Positions 8,986 through 19,003 of a stretch of 36,903 bases of DNA are shown here, piece after piece. A program made the position numbers and the translations under genes. The stretch is taken from contig JAADVB010000192.1 of the NCBI GenBank assembly GCA_023334545.1, forward strand, positions 1 through 36,903, read 5' to 3'. Source of the stretch: Salisapilia sapeloensis. Taxonomy: Eukaryota; Oomycota; Peronosporomycetes; Peronosporales; Salisapiliaceae. Under the pieces are notes generated by a model, which saw only the letters and a list, made by a program, of their open reading frames with translations, had not been told where the DNA came from and made no database searches. Numbering within the stretch: the first letter of the stretch is position 1; every line of letters starts with the position of its first letter.

Positions 8986-10419
8986 CTAGTTGTATCTTTT
9001 CCATAGCTGCACGCCAGCGTACGCGACCGCGGCGACACTCGCGACACCCAATGCCTTGATCTCCATTGGGAAGCCAAAGGCCGGGACAGCTGGCACCGGG
9101 ATGTTGGCCGGGTCCTCGTACAGCCTCGTGGCCTTGAACTTGCTGTCTCGGACGATAGCGGCAGCTCGGCGACCGGCAACGAATCCATCTTCATGGAAAC
9201 CTCTGCCGAGCCAACTTCCGGAGAGCGTGATGCCTTCTTCATCGAGAATTTCATTCTCTGGGAGACAGTCGGCTAGGAGCTTGGGGTGGTCCCATCGGAA
9301 GGACTTGATAATCGATTCCGACGACGGCAAGAGCTCCGTGAAGTCGTGTGGTGTGATGGTGACAAAGACGCTCTTCTTGGACGCTAGACGCTGGATTCGG
9401 TTCATCCAGTAGGTTAGAATGTACTGGTCCTTTTGCGTAATGAGGACGTTCCAGGAGCTCCAGACCTTGGAGTCGGATGGTAGGAACGACGGGTCTCGAT
9501 GGATGTACATCATGCTCTTGTGGAAAGCGTACTTCATAAGAGACTCAGCGCCTTGAGGACTAAAGTGCTGGATGAACTTGGCAGACGTGTCGGCGTGGGT
9601 GGCCAAGACGACGTGGTCGCACTCGATCACTTCCTTGGTGTCTAGGACGACACCTTTGCCTTTGGCTAGCACCTCGGACACGGAACAGTTGTACCGGATG
9701 TGGCCGTTGTGTTCCTCCGTAAAGAACTTGATGAACGGTTCGATGTACGCAGAGCCGATGTAGTACCACAAATGCTTTGGACGGTCCGTACGACGTCCCA
9801 AGGCTCCCATGACCACTTGCCAGAGCGGAATGTAGAGGGAATTGGCGTGCGTCTTTAGGCAACGGAGGAATTGAGAGACAGGCAAGTCCAATACATCTTC
9901 CTTTGGGATGGTCCATAGGATCGCCACGAATGCCAAAAAGTAGTGACGGAAGAACTCGCTCGAGAAACGAGGCGACGCCATCCACTCGCGCGTCGTCATT
10001 GTCTGTTGCTCGATCTCATTGTCCGTCAACAAGTCCATCGTGAACTTGTAAATGTCGGACAGGATGCGCCAGATGCGAGCATCGAAGAGAGACGAGACGG
10101 AGTCGAAGGGCTTTCGAGACGAGAATTGGACGTCACCAGGGACTTGGGACGTGACGGTGAGACTCATGGGAATCCGCTTGTTGGTCGTTCCGTCGGCATT
10201 GGTGATTCCGAGCGACTTGAACCAGTCCTTGATGTTCGGGTTCGAGTCTCCGAACATCATGAAGCCAATGTCCACGAGCTCATTGTCGATTTCCACGTCA
10301 TACGTGTGTCCACCGAGTCGATCATGCTGCTCCAATAACGTCACGTCATGGCCGTCTTTCACGAGGTGGTAGGCAGCAGAGATACCACCGATACCACCGC
10401 CAACAACAACGACTTTCAT
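8986..10419 (-). CDS. FAD-dependent amine-oxidase-like oxidoreductase (COG2907-like) with C-terminal membrane segment
   Basis: Single-exon gene of 477 residues. I start it at the ATG that opens MKVVVVGGGIGGISAAY (10419); the open frame extends upstream but without another ATG. The N-terminal dinucleotide fold GGGIGG (7-12), acidic E30 and the RLGGHT motif are those of amine-oxidase/phytoene-desaturase flavoproteins. VDIGFMMFGDSNPN follows the pattern of the predicted NAD/FAD-binding family COG2907. Near the C-terminus, the FAD-contacting stretch SGSWLGRGFHEDGFVAGRRAA is clear. The last 25 residues are hydrophobic (LGVASVAAVAYAGVQLW) and end KRYN, suggesting a tail anchor in ER or peroxisome. 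In bacteria these genes often neighbour cyclopropane-fatty-acid synthase; no such partner is seen here. The substrate is unknown. It is tail-to-tail with the Angel-like gene. Confidence 0.85.
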   Translation of the reverse strand: MKVVVVGGGIGGISAAYHLVKDGHDVTLLEQHDRLGGHTYDVEIDNELVDIGFMMFGDSNPNIKDWFKSLGITNADGTTNKRIPMSLTVTSQVPGDVQFSSRKPFDSVSSLFDARIWRILSDIYKFTMDLLTDNEIEQQTMTTREWMASPRFSSEFFRHYFLAFVAILWTIPKEDVLDLPVSQFLRCLKTHANSLYIPLWQVVMGALGRRTDRPKHLWYYIGSAYIEPFIKFFTEEHNGHIRYNCSVSEVLAKGKGVVLDTKEVIECDHVVLATHADTSAKFIQHFSPQGAESLMKYAFHKSMMYIHRDPSFLPSDSKVWSSWNVLITQKDQYILTYWMNRIQRLASKKSVFVTITPHDFTELLPSSESIIKSFRWDHPKLLADCLPENEILDEEGITLSGSWLGRGFHEDGFVAGRRAAAIVRDSKFKATRLYEDPANIPVPAVPAFGFPMEIKALGVASVAAVAYAGVQLWKRYN

Positions 10420-11492
10420 ATTCACTGGATACGAGAGGAAAGGGAGGGAAGTATGGCAATCCACAAATGAGCTCCGACGGTCCTTGTCTTTGTTGGATAT
10501 AGAAAAGCGACGCCGGGTGTCAGTGACAACGCGTCGCGGGCTTTTTGAATTTTATATTGAGTTTTGTATGGAAGAGGATGTGTCGGATCGAGCGACCAGA
10601 ATGACTGGGCGAAAGTATAGGATTGATGCGGCTTTTGTCAGGTACCACAATGGACAAAACCGCGGGAAAGGAGGGCGAGGTTACCAGAACCAGTATAGAG
10701 TAGAGCTTTGTGCTGGTAGACGGTTTGCAAAGTGAAGATTGTCGACTCTGGTATACAAGGCCCACGATCATAAAGCTATAGTCGATCCTTGTATCTGTTT
10801 AGATGCCAAAGGTGTCGTTGTGGTGCTTGCTCTTATACGTATAGTTTGGACCTGTTCGCTGTTGGAATTAGGTACTCGATAGAGGTACCTTTCATCTGCG
10901 CTCTTCAGTTTGTGAGAGTACAGATTAGGTTACCATGCAAATATATTTCTCTAAATTGAACGCGCAGCTTGGTCGTACATCTATCTTTCATCAATTTTAA
11001 ACTTATTGCGTTATTGCTCCATCCATGAGTATGGAAGTCCTCTTTATTTCTCATGAAGGAGCAAGCTCCTGTATTTGTTTGGTAGTTTCAATGACCATCA
11101 TAAAGGTGTGCAATCCTCTGCATGAGAACCCCGTGCTCTAATACCAGAGTAGCAAGAACTTTGAACACTGCATCGCCAGTGCAACTATCAACATACTGAT
11201 GCTACTACCTGTAGAAATGGACTATCTTGGCCAGGAGTGTGTACTTCAAGTTCATCTCCATCGCTTTGGCTCGCACTGTGCACTAGGAGCTGTACAAACT
11301 TACCATACATCAGCCCAGTGCAAAAGTAAAGAGCATCGTACACATTGGGTACAACTGTGAGCGTCAGCCATCGTAAACGGCAGCGAGCCAAAGGATCGCT
11401 ACATGACTGTATCCATTTTCGGGACATCTTGTCCATATTGGTACGATAACGGTACATGAGCCGACATAACGTTCGATTGAAGAAACGCAGCA
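10420..11492. other. Intergenic region between divergent FAD oxidoreductase and Ubl gene
   Basis: No supported gene. Short frames near 10484-10771 lack ATG starts or known motifs. A minus-strand frame at 11188-11535 runs into the Ubl gene antisense and is treated as chance. Confidence 0.5.
10457..10472 (-). promoter_or_regulatory. Candidate INR/FPR promoter of the FAD oxidoreductase
   Basis: The minus strand reads GCTCATTTGTGGATTG, close to the oomycete initiator plus flanking element, about 40-50 bp before the ATG at 10419. Motif evidence only. Confidence 0.45.
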
Positions 11493-13332
11493 ATGGCCCA
11501 AGCAGGAGAAGAAGCGACGCCCACGAGCACTCCAACCACCGACGCTGACAATCTCATCCAGGTCAACGTTAAGTTCTTGCGAGAAACACCATTGACGCTG
11601 CATGTACCACCGACCATTGCAATTCCAGCGTTGAAAGCGCAGGTCTGGACATTGCGCCAAGAGCAGGATCCACATGCAGAGCAGGCACAAAGCGCTTTGA
11701 GACTGATATACCGCGGTAGGGTATTAAAGGACGAACATCAGCTGATTGACTACAACTTTGTGGATCAAGACACTATCCATGCAGTATTACGTCCGACGCC
11801 ACCTCCACCAGCATCAGAGAGCACGTCGGAAGCTTCCAATACGCACTCTCGTGAAAATGCAGAAGCAGATCACCAACCTGCAGGAACAGCAGGATGGAAC
11901 CCACCTATTAACTTGGTGCAGCAAATGATGAGTGCTACAATGCTACCAGGCATGCGATCTTTTCTCAATCCGTCCATGGCGACAACAGGCACCAACACAA
12001 GTGGGGCGACAACCAACGCAGGTCCTCCCCAAGCCACTTTTATGCGCTGGAGCTTTCCTGGTAGTGGATCTCCTGCACCAACTCCGACACCAGCCACGAC
12101 AAGGCAAACAGAGTCGAATACACCTTCGTCCACGGGACAAACGGAACCCAATACACCTTCAACAGGTGTAACCTCTGCACTTGTGGAAGAGCAGGCAGCT
12201 TCCTTGCGTCGTACGATGCCTGCTTTACCACTAGGAAACTTGTCTCAGCCCTCGAATCTGTCCGATGAGCTGTATGCACTTGGAAACATGACGAGAGAAG
12301 TGTCCGATACGGTCTTGGCAATGCATCGTCAGCTCCAGTTTGTCCAGACGAGACTGCAGCGAGCACATGAGCTGACGAGTCAAGAGCAGCAGCAGCTCCG
12401 GTCTCGAATGACGCAGCTGCGACCTGTTCTGCGGTACATGAGTCAGTTGATGGAGAATACAGACCGCGCGTTTGGCGCTAGCTCGTTGCTTCATGAAGGC
12501 ACGCCGCCTAGCACGAGTGCAGAACAGAATCCGGGAGACGTCTTCCAGCAGATCTTTAACGGCATCAACCAAAACGTCTCCAACGGCAATGCGAATGGCA
12601 TTCCACCAGAGGCTGGACAGTTCATTTCGAGTATCTTGGGAAGCGTCAGTAGTGCTTTGAACCCAAGTCAGACGCAAACGACTGCGACTGGAGACGACGT
12701 GAGAGTCCCGGAGCTTCCGATTGCCACACTGCTGTCGAAAGTGAAGTTGACACTAGAGAGTGCAGGCATTGGAAACACAGAGGAAGATGCGTGGCTAGTG
12801 AATGTCGTACTTCCAACAGTCTATCATCAGCTTCGACAGGAGCTGCACGTTAGTTCCGATGCGAATGGGGATCTGAGGAAAGAGAGATGGTGTGGAAATG
12901 CTGCTCAGGAACTAACGAATCATGTTGGCGGCTTTGTTGAATTAAGCAGACGAGAGCAAGGGATGTCTGGTCGATATGTCATGTCGGAGGAGAAGAAGAA
13001 TCAGACCAAGGAGCTTATTACGCAGATTGTGGACACTTGTCTTGGATCGCAGGATGCCTCTAGCTTGAGGTATGTCTGTCTTGTTTTGATTTGATAGGTA
13101 TGTGAATACTTATACGATGTGTAGAGCTACGTTTGTGACGTTGCTGGAGCTGATGAAGGACGAACTGAGAGAGATGGGTCCGTACCATTCGGTAATGGGG
13201 ACGGCGAGGTTGGTGGCGACCATGTGGGAAGTCTTTGGTACGACGGCTATTTCGGAGCGACTCAAGGAACGGACGACGACAGTTATTGCACAGCTCTTAG
13301 GACAGCAGACGGAAGTGCAGATATCTAGTTAA
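11493..13332 (+). CDS. Ubiquitin-like-domain protein, BAG6/Scythe-like layout, two exons
   Basis: Exons 11493-13069 and 13125-13332 join across a 55-bp intron (GTATGT...TGTAG), giving SSLRATFVTLLELM and a 594-residue protein. Residues about 20-95 form a ubiquitin-like domain, with LIQVNVKFLRETPLTLHV, LRLIYRGRVLKDEHQLIDY and DTIHAVLRP all aligning to ubiquitin strands. A long Pro/Thr/Ser/Gln-rich linker follows, then a helical stretch around NMTREVSDTVLAMHRQLQF and a C-terminal helical region. An N-terminal Ubl with a disordered middle fits BAG6/Scythe- or ubiquilin-type chaperone-shuttle factors that bring clients to the proteasome. I see no clear UBA or BAG domain, so the exact class is open. 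The next gene downstream is a proteasome subunit in the same orientation. Confidence 0.8.
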
Positions 13333-14020
13333 GAAGTGTGGAGAGGTAAGTAGCCGTGCAGCTTCTTAAAAATTGTCGTTTTCGTCCAAAATCAGTTATA
13401 GGTACTTTGGATTCCTATAGCTTTAGTTGATGACTATTTATTAAAGCAACTTGATTTGGTAGCCATATAATATGTCTGCCTTAGTGCTGAGTGGTTAGCG
13501 ACTAGTGGGAAGCGATGAAAATGTTGAAATCATGCTAACTTGGTTTCTAAAGTAGACCAAGGCAGAGACCCTAGGTATCTTTAATGAAAACACTTGAGGA
13601 AATCTAAATAGTTGCCCTTAGACTCATGCAACGTCTTAGTCCATTAGCCTCTAGATCCTGTCCTTTATGAGTGCCACACATGCCTTGGGCGCTGCCAGTT
13701 TCCTCATCATTTTCAAACGCTAAAGACACTTGAAACAAAAAATAGGCTATGGATTTCAGCACCATAAACTACTTTCCTATGAATACACAAACCATCCTAG
13801 CTGTCTTTAAAATCCATCGGACTCAAGTAGATGGAGTATTAATAGCAAGGCGCACGTATCTTTCCCGAAAGCAACGTGATCGCATACTCCATTTCTAAAG
13901 AAATGACACAAATTCTTTTCTTTGTCATCTCGATCCTAACAGTTACTAACTGTTAAATAGGAGAACCGAAGATCTCGATCAAAAAAGCACCAAAGAGACT
14001 GGAGAAAGAAGACGCTCGAG
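13333..14020. other. Intergenic region and RPN2 promoter
   Basis: 688 bp without a supported gene. The inverted repeat at 13937-13955 lies 66-84 bp before the RPN2 start. Confidence 0.5.
13937..13955. promoter_or_regulatory. Inverted pair of Myb-type TAACTG sites upstream of RPN2
   Basis: TAACAGTTACTAACTGTTA consists of two perfect 9-bp inverted arms around a single C. Each arm carries TAACTG, once per strand, which is the classical Myb recognition core (YAACKG). Position and symmetry suggest a regulatory dyad for the proteasome gene; this is inference. Confidence 0.45.
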
Positions 14021-17000
14021 ATGGCTGCCGCTGCCGTCGGAAACTCCTGTACGTATCCTTCGATCACTCCCACCCTCTTGCCCACGCCAGATAGTCTCTC
14101 GTGGGCTTCAAAGTACCATTTACTGACGATCATTGGCTCTCTTTTCCTCTCTTCTTGCAGCTGTTGGCGTTCTAGCGCTTCTCGAAGAAGAAGACAATAC
14201 ACTCAAGGTACGCCACCTTCTTCTCTCATACCTATACAACCACATCACCTGACGCTTGCTCTTTATAGACGCATGCTCTGCAGCAATTGCACACCGTCGT
14301 CGATCGGTACTGGGCTGAGATCGCCGACTCTGTGCCGTTGATCGAAAGTCTGTCAGACGATGACTCTTTCCCAAACAAGGAGCTCGCAGCAGCCGTTGCT
14401 TCCAAAGTACCATCGCACAAATCATACCCTACACGCCTATATCTAACGAATGTGCTTTTACTAGTGTTTCTTCCATTTGGAAGAGTACGATGATGCCCTG
14501 CGTCTCGCCCTCGGTGCTGGCAAATACTTTGACATTAACGCCAGGGACCAGTACACCGACACCATCATAGGTACTAGCATTCGTTGTTTATCCTCTAGAA
14601 CATACTTTTCATCCTGTCTTACAACTTAGCTACGTGCATTGATGAATACATCAGTCTGCGAACAAAGTCCGACGATGACGAGGATATTACTGAAAAGGAG
14701 ATGGATCCGCGCCTTGAAGCCATCGTGGAACGCATGTTTGAACGCTGCTACGTCTGTGGCGAGTTCAAACAGGCCCTCGGCATCGCTCTCGAAGCCCTCC
14801 GACTCGATCAAGTACATTTTTTTAGCGCAACTAGCTCGAAACACATCTAATGTCTCTGAAAAGGTCAAAGAAGCACTGAAGCGGTCGGCGGACGTGCACT
14901 CGGCTCTCTCGTACGCCTTCGACCTGTGCCGATCGGTGGTCACTAGTCGCGACTTCCGCCTCCAAGTGGTTCAGATCATGGTCGACGTCCATTTGGAGCA
15001 ACCTTCTAAAGATCTAGCGGCTGTGTGCCAGTGTCTGCAGCTCTTGAACAACCCAGAGAAGGTGTCGTCGATCCTCTTGGACTTGATCAAGTCTGGCAAC
15101 CAGCACGACCTTCTCGTGGCTTATCAGATCGCTTTCGACTTGTCGGAGAATGAGAACCAGAACTTTTTGCTCCGTGTCCATCGTCTCCTGTCTCCATCCT
15201 CGAGTGAAGAGACGAAGGAAGAAGAGAGTCCGGAGATGGAGAAGCTCAAGTCCATTCTCAGCGGCGAGTTCGTCGTCGACCTGCAGCTCGACTTTCTACA
15301 CCGCCAATCCCACAGCGATCCTCTCCTCATGAAGACCATCAAGGACGCCGTCGAGAACCGCAACTCGGTCCTCCATCACGCTGCTGTCCTCTCGCACGGA
15401 TACTTGAACGCCGGGACGACGGACGACAGTTTCCTCCGGAACAACCTCGAGTGGCTCGGCAAGGCATCCAACTGGGCCAAGTTCACTGCCACCGCATCTC
15501 TCGGTGTCGTCCACAAGGGCCACGTCCGAGAGAGTATGAACCTTTTAGCGCCATACCTTCCTCAAGGCGGCGTCTCGTCCTCTCCGTACTCTGAAGGCGG
15601 CGCGCTCTACGCCATGGGCCTCATCCACGCGAATAAGGGACTCGCGGGAGAACGCGGGAAGACGACGATGGAGTACCTTCGCAACGCCCTCCGCAATTCT
15701 GGGTCGGACGAAACCGTGCAGCACGGAGCGTGTCTCGGCATTGGTCTCTGCGGCCTTGCATCCCACGACCTGGCAGTCTACGACGAGCTGAAGAACGTCA
15801 TGTTCACAGACAATGCGGTGGCAGGTGAAGGTGCTGGTATCGGCGTCGGACTCCTCATGCTCGGATGCGGTAACCAGCAGGAGCAGTACGCTTCCATCAT
15901 CACCGACCTCTTAGCCTATACGCATGACACCAAGCACGAGAAGATCATCCGAGGTGCCATGATGGCCATTGCCTTTATGATGTACGAGACGGAGGAAGTG
16001 GCAGATGACTTGATCGAGCAGCTCCTTCGAGACAAGGACCCGCTCGTCCGCTACGGAGGCGTCTACGTGACAGCCATGGCGTACGTCGGCACCTCGAACA
16101 ACAGCGCTGTCCGTCGTCTGCTGCACATTGCCGTCAGTGACGTTGCCGACGACGTCCGTCGCGCGGCTGTCACCTGCCTCGGTTTCGTTCTCTTCCGGAC
16201 GCCGGTGCAGGTCCCGAAACTCGTGAGTCTGTTGGCCGAGAGTTTCAACCCGCACGTCCGATACGGCTCGTGCATTGCAGTCGGCATGGCGTGTGCCGGT
16301 ACAGCCAAGAACGAAGCGCTGCAGCTTCTGGAGCCGTTGCTAGATGATGCAGTCGACTACGTCCGCCAAGGAGCGCTGATGGCAACGGCCATGGTGCTCA
16401 TGGAGGAGAGCGAGGCGCGTAGCTCCAAGGTGAGCGCGTTCCGGAAGCGTCTGCTGAACTTAATTTCCGACAAGCACGTGACGACCATGACCAAGATGGG
16501 AGCGATCCTGGCGCAAGGTATCTTGGACGCTGGTGGACGCAACGTGGTCATTTCAATGCAGAGCCACACTGGGTTCACCAAGATGGCAGGCGTCGTCGGA
16601 CTCGCACTCTGGGCGCAGCACTGGTTCTGGTATCCTCTCTTCCACTTCCTCGAGCTGTCGTTCTCCCCGAGCATGAGCGTCGGATTGAACAAGGATCTCA
16701 AGCTCCCGAAGGACTTTAGTCTGACGTGTCATGCCAAGCCCAGCCACTTTGCTCCTCCGAAGATGATGGAGGAGAAGAAGGAGGAAAAGAAGGAGCTCGT
16801 GGCACAAGCCGTGCTGAGTACGACGGCCAAGGCCAAGGCGAGGGAGGCGAAGAAGCAGCAGGACGACAAAGAGGATGTGGAGATGAAGGAGGAAGAGCCG
16901 GAGAAGACCGAGGAGCCGGTGGTGGAGAAGAAGGAGCCGAACTCGTTTTCGTTCACGACGCCGGTGAGAGTGACGCCGGCGCAGGAGAGCGTCGTGACGT

Positions 17001-17200
17001 TCGATACCGACCAGCGCTACGCGCCTGTGCTAGGTTTGCACTCGCAACGTCCTGCTGGCGTCATTATGCTGGAGGACAAGACGCCGGACAAGGAAGAGGA
17101 TGTGGAGGAAGTGCAGAAACCGACAGCTGCCGGCACGGAGGAAGAGGCCGACCCGCCAGAGCCGTTCGAGTGGACACTCCCACCGTCCTCGACGCAGTAG
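14021..17200 (+). CDS. RPN2: 26S proteasome regulatory subunit RPN2/PSMD1, six exons
   Basis: Exons are 14021-14048, 14161-14207, 14269-14406, 14465-14570, 14630-14811 and 14864-17200, giving 945 residues (human PSMD1 has 953). The spliced N-terminus reads MAAAAVGNS-SVGVLALLEEED, then VVDRYWAEIADSV, AALVASK-like AAAVASK-CFFHLEEYDDAL, TIIATCIDEY and GIALEALRLDQ-VKEAL, all following PSMD1. The large exon carries the proteasome/cyclosome repeats (for example ACLGIGLCGLASHD, GAGIGVGLLMLGCG, SCIAVGMACAGT). It then has a KEKE-type charged tract (about 16766-16935) and ends near RYAPVLGLHSQRPAGVIML. RPN2 is a base scaffold of the 19S particle; in other eukaryotes it binds RPN13. Intron 1 (112 bp) is about twice the length of the others. 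Confidence 0.96.
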
Positions 17201-17424
17201 GTCGATAAGAGACGGAATAAAAAGAGCTTTGAAAGACAGTAGACTAGTACTTGATGCGTCATGTGAGACTTGAGATCGTTCTTGTTCCAACAGAAAGATC
17301 GTGTGGATACCTCCGTCCACCGTATGACTGAGTAAGATTGCGCGTTGATATCCTGAACGGTAGATGCAACCAGAAACCTTCCTAGCCAGCGAAACGTGCA
17401 CAAGCAAAAACAAGTTCGCCCGTC

Positions 17425-19003
17425 ATGAGCTCCAGGGACGACACGCCGTATGAGCTAGAGACCAAATCGCCTATTGCGAATGCTGGTACGAACCTCTTGC
17501 CACGCACTATCGATGACTCGGATGGCGCTGCTACGCTCTACAAGGACGTCGAGTCTGTCGTTGGACCGACCGATGACCTGTCGTATATCCAGCAGCTATT
17601 TGTGGTCCTGCGACCGAACTGGACGAAACACGCGAAACAGTTTGTGCGTGTGCAGGAGGTGTCTGGTGCTTTTGGAGACATTGGGACGTTCCTACCGTTG
17701 CTGACGGCACTAGCGGTGGGTAGAGTGGATGATGAACCACAACTCGAGTTCGGACCAGCGCTCTTCTTTGCCGGATGCTTCACCGTGCTGCTGTCCACTT
17801 ACTTTAATGTCCCGATACCAGTACAACCGATGAAAACCATTGCTAGCGTTGCCATTGCAGAACACTTTCCTCGAGCACAGATACTGGCGGCAGGCATCTT
17901 GGCTGGAGCCTGCGTCTTCATCCTCGCGGCCACCAACCTCATTACGGTCGTTGCAAAGTACATCCCGCTGTCCGTCGTGCGTGGCATCCAACTCGGTGTC
18001 GGCTTGAAACTGATGTTGCAAGGTGTCGATAAGGCGTATGTGAAAGAGCTGACGCTGACACCTGCAGATGATACCAGCGTATTTAGTGCCTCCACAAAAG
18101 CCGATCCTGGCATTGTCTGGTTTGGCATGGACAGCGTCCTCGTGTCGATTATGGGTGGCCTGGTATGCGTCGTTTTCATCCAGAGTAAGAGAGTGCCCGT
18201 GGCTCTCGTTCTCTTCACGTACGGCATCATCATCGCCATCGTCCAGTACTTTCAGCTGAAAGATGACTACCATCTACGCCCACTGTCCATCGGTCCGACT
18301 TTCCACGCCCCAATCATCCCGACGGCTCATGACTTTCAAGAAGCATTCATCCATCTCTTCTTGCCTCAGATCGCATTAACATTAACCAACAGTGTCGTTG
18401 CACTGGAAAGATTGGCGAAAGATCTATTTCCGAACCATGACTCGCCTGCCAGTGTCCGTCGAGTATGCTTTAGTATATTCACTGGTACGTATCTTGTATT
18501 CAAATGTACTCTATGCTGTTCTAATCGTCTTATTTTCCACTCTAGGTGACTTTATTCTGTGCTGGTTTGGTATGATTCCCGTGTGTCATGGCTCTGGTGG
18601 CCTTGCATCCCAGTATGCATTTGGTGCGCGTAGCAACCTCTCGATGCTGTTTCTCGGAATCTTTAAGCTATTCTTTGCTCTCCTCTTTGGTTCTTCCTGT
18701 CTGGTTTTACTCCAGACTGGCATCTTTCCTTCTTCCGTATATAGCTATGTGTCATCCAAAAATGAGTTCTTACTAAGCGTCGGTTACATGTAGGTGCTTG
18801 GAGTGCTGCTACTATTCGCTGGAGCTAGTTTGGCTGGAGTCGGAATGAAAATCGATTCCAGCGATACGTATGAAACGCTAGTGGTCTTGATGACAGCTAC
18901 GACGAGCATGGGACTAAACACGGGTGCAGGATTTTTGGTCGGCATTGTCGCGTATGGGACCTCGTGGGTCTTGCAACATTTCCAATGGCTGGAGAGGATG
19001 TAG
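17425..19003 (+). CDS. MOT1: MOT1-type molybdate/sulfate-family transporter, three exons
   Basis: Exons 17425-18484, 18546-18736 and 18794-19003 encode 486 residues; introns are 61 and 57 bp. The splices give FTG-DFILCWFGM and FPSS-VLGVLLLFAG, both natural continuations. After a 75-residue hydrophilic N-terminus comes GAFGDIGTFLPLL (81-93), then NVPIPVQPMKTIASVAIA (128-145). The second half has LTLTNSVVAL and IPVCHGSGGLASQYAFGAR. This paired signature is that of MOT1 molybdate transporters (PF16983), relatives of SulP lacking the STAS domain. About ten hydrophobic segments are visible and the C-terminus is short. MOT1 proteins supply molybdate for molybdenum-cofactor enzymes such as nitrate reductase. 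The membrane (plasma, vacuole or other) cannot be told from sequence. It begins 225 bp after RPN2, in the same direction. Confidence 0.9.

Noticed and set aside
11188-11690. Minus-strand frames overlapping the start of the Ubl gene
   Set aside because: Overlap the Ubl coding region antisense and lack recognisable motifs.
16726-17208. 160-codon Gly/Glu/Ala-rich plus-strand frame in the RPN2 tail
   Set aside because: Frame-shifted reading of the KEKE-coding purine tract.
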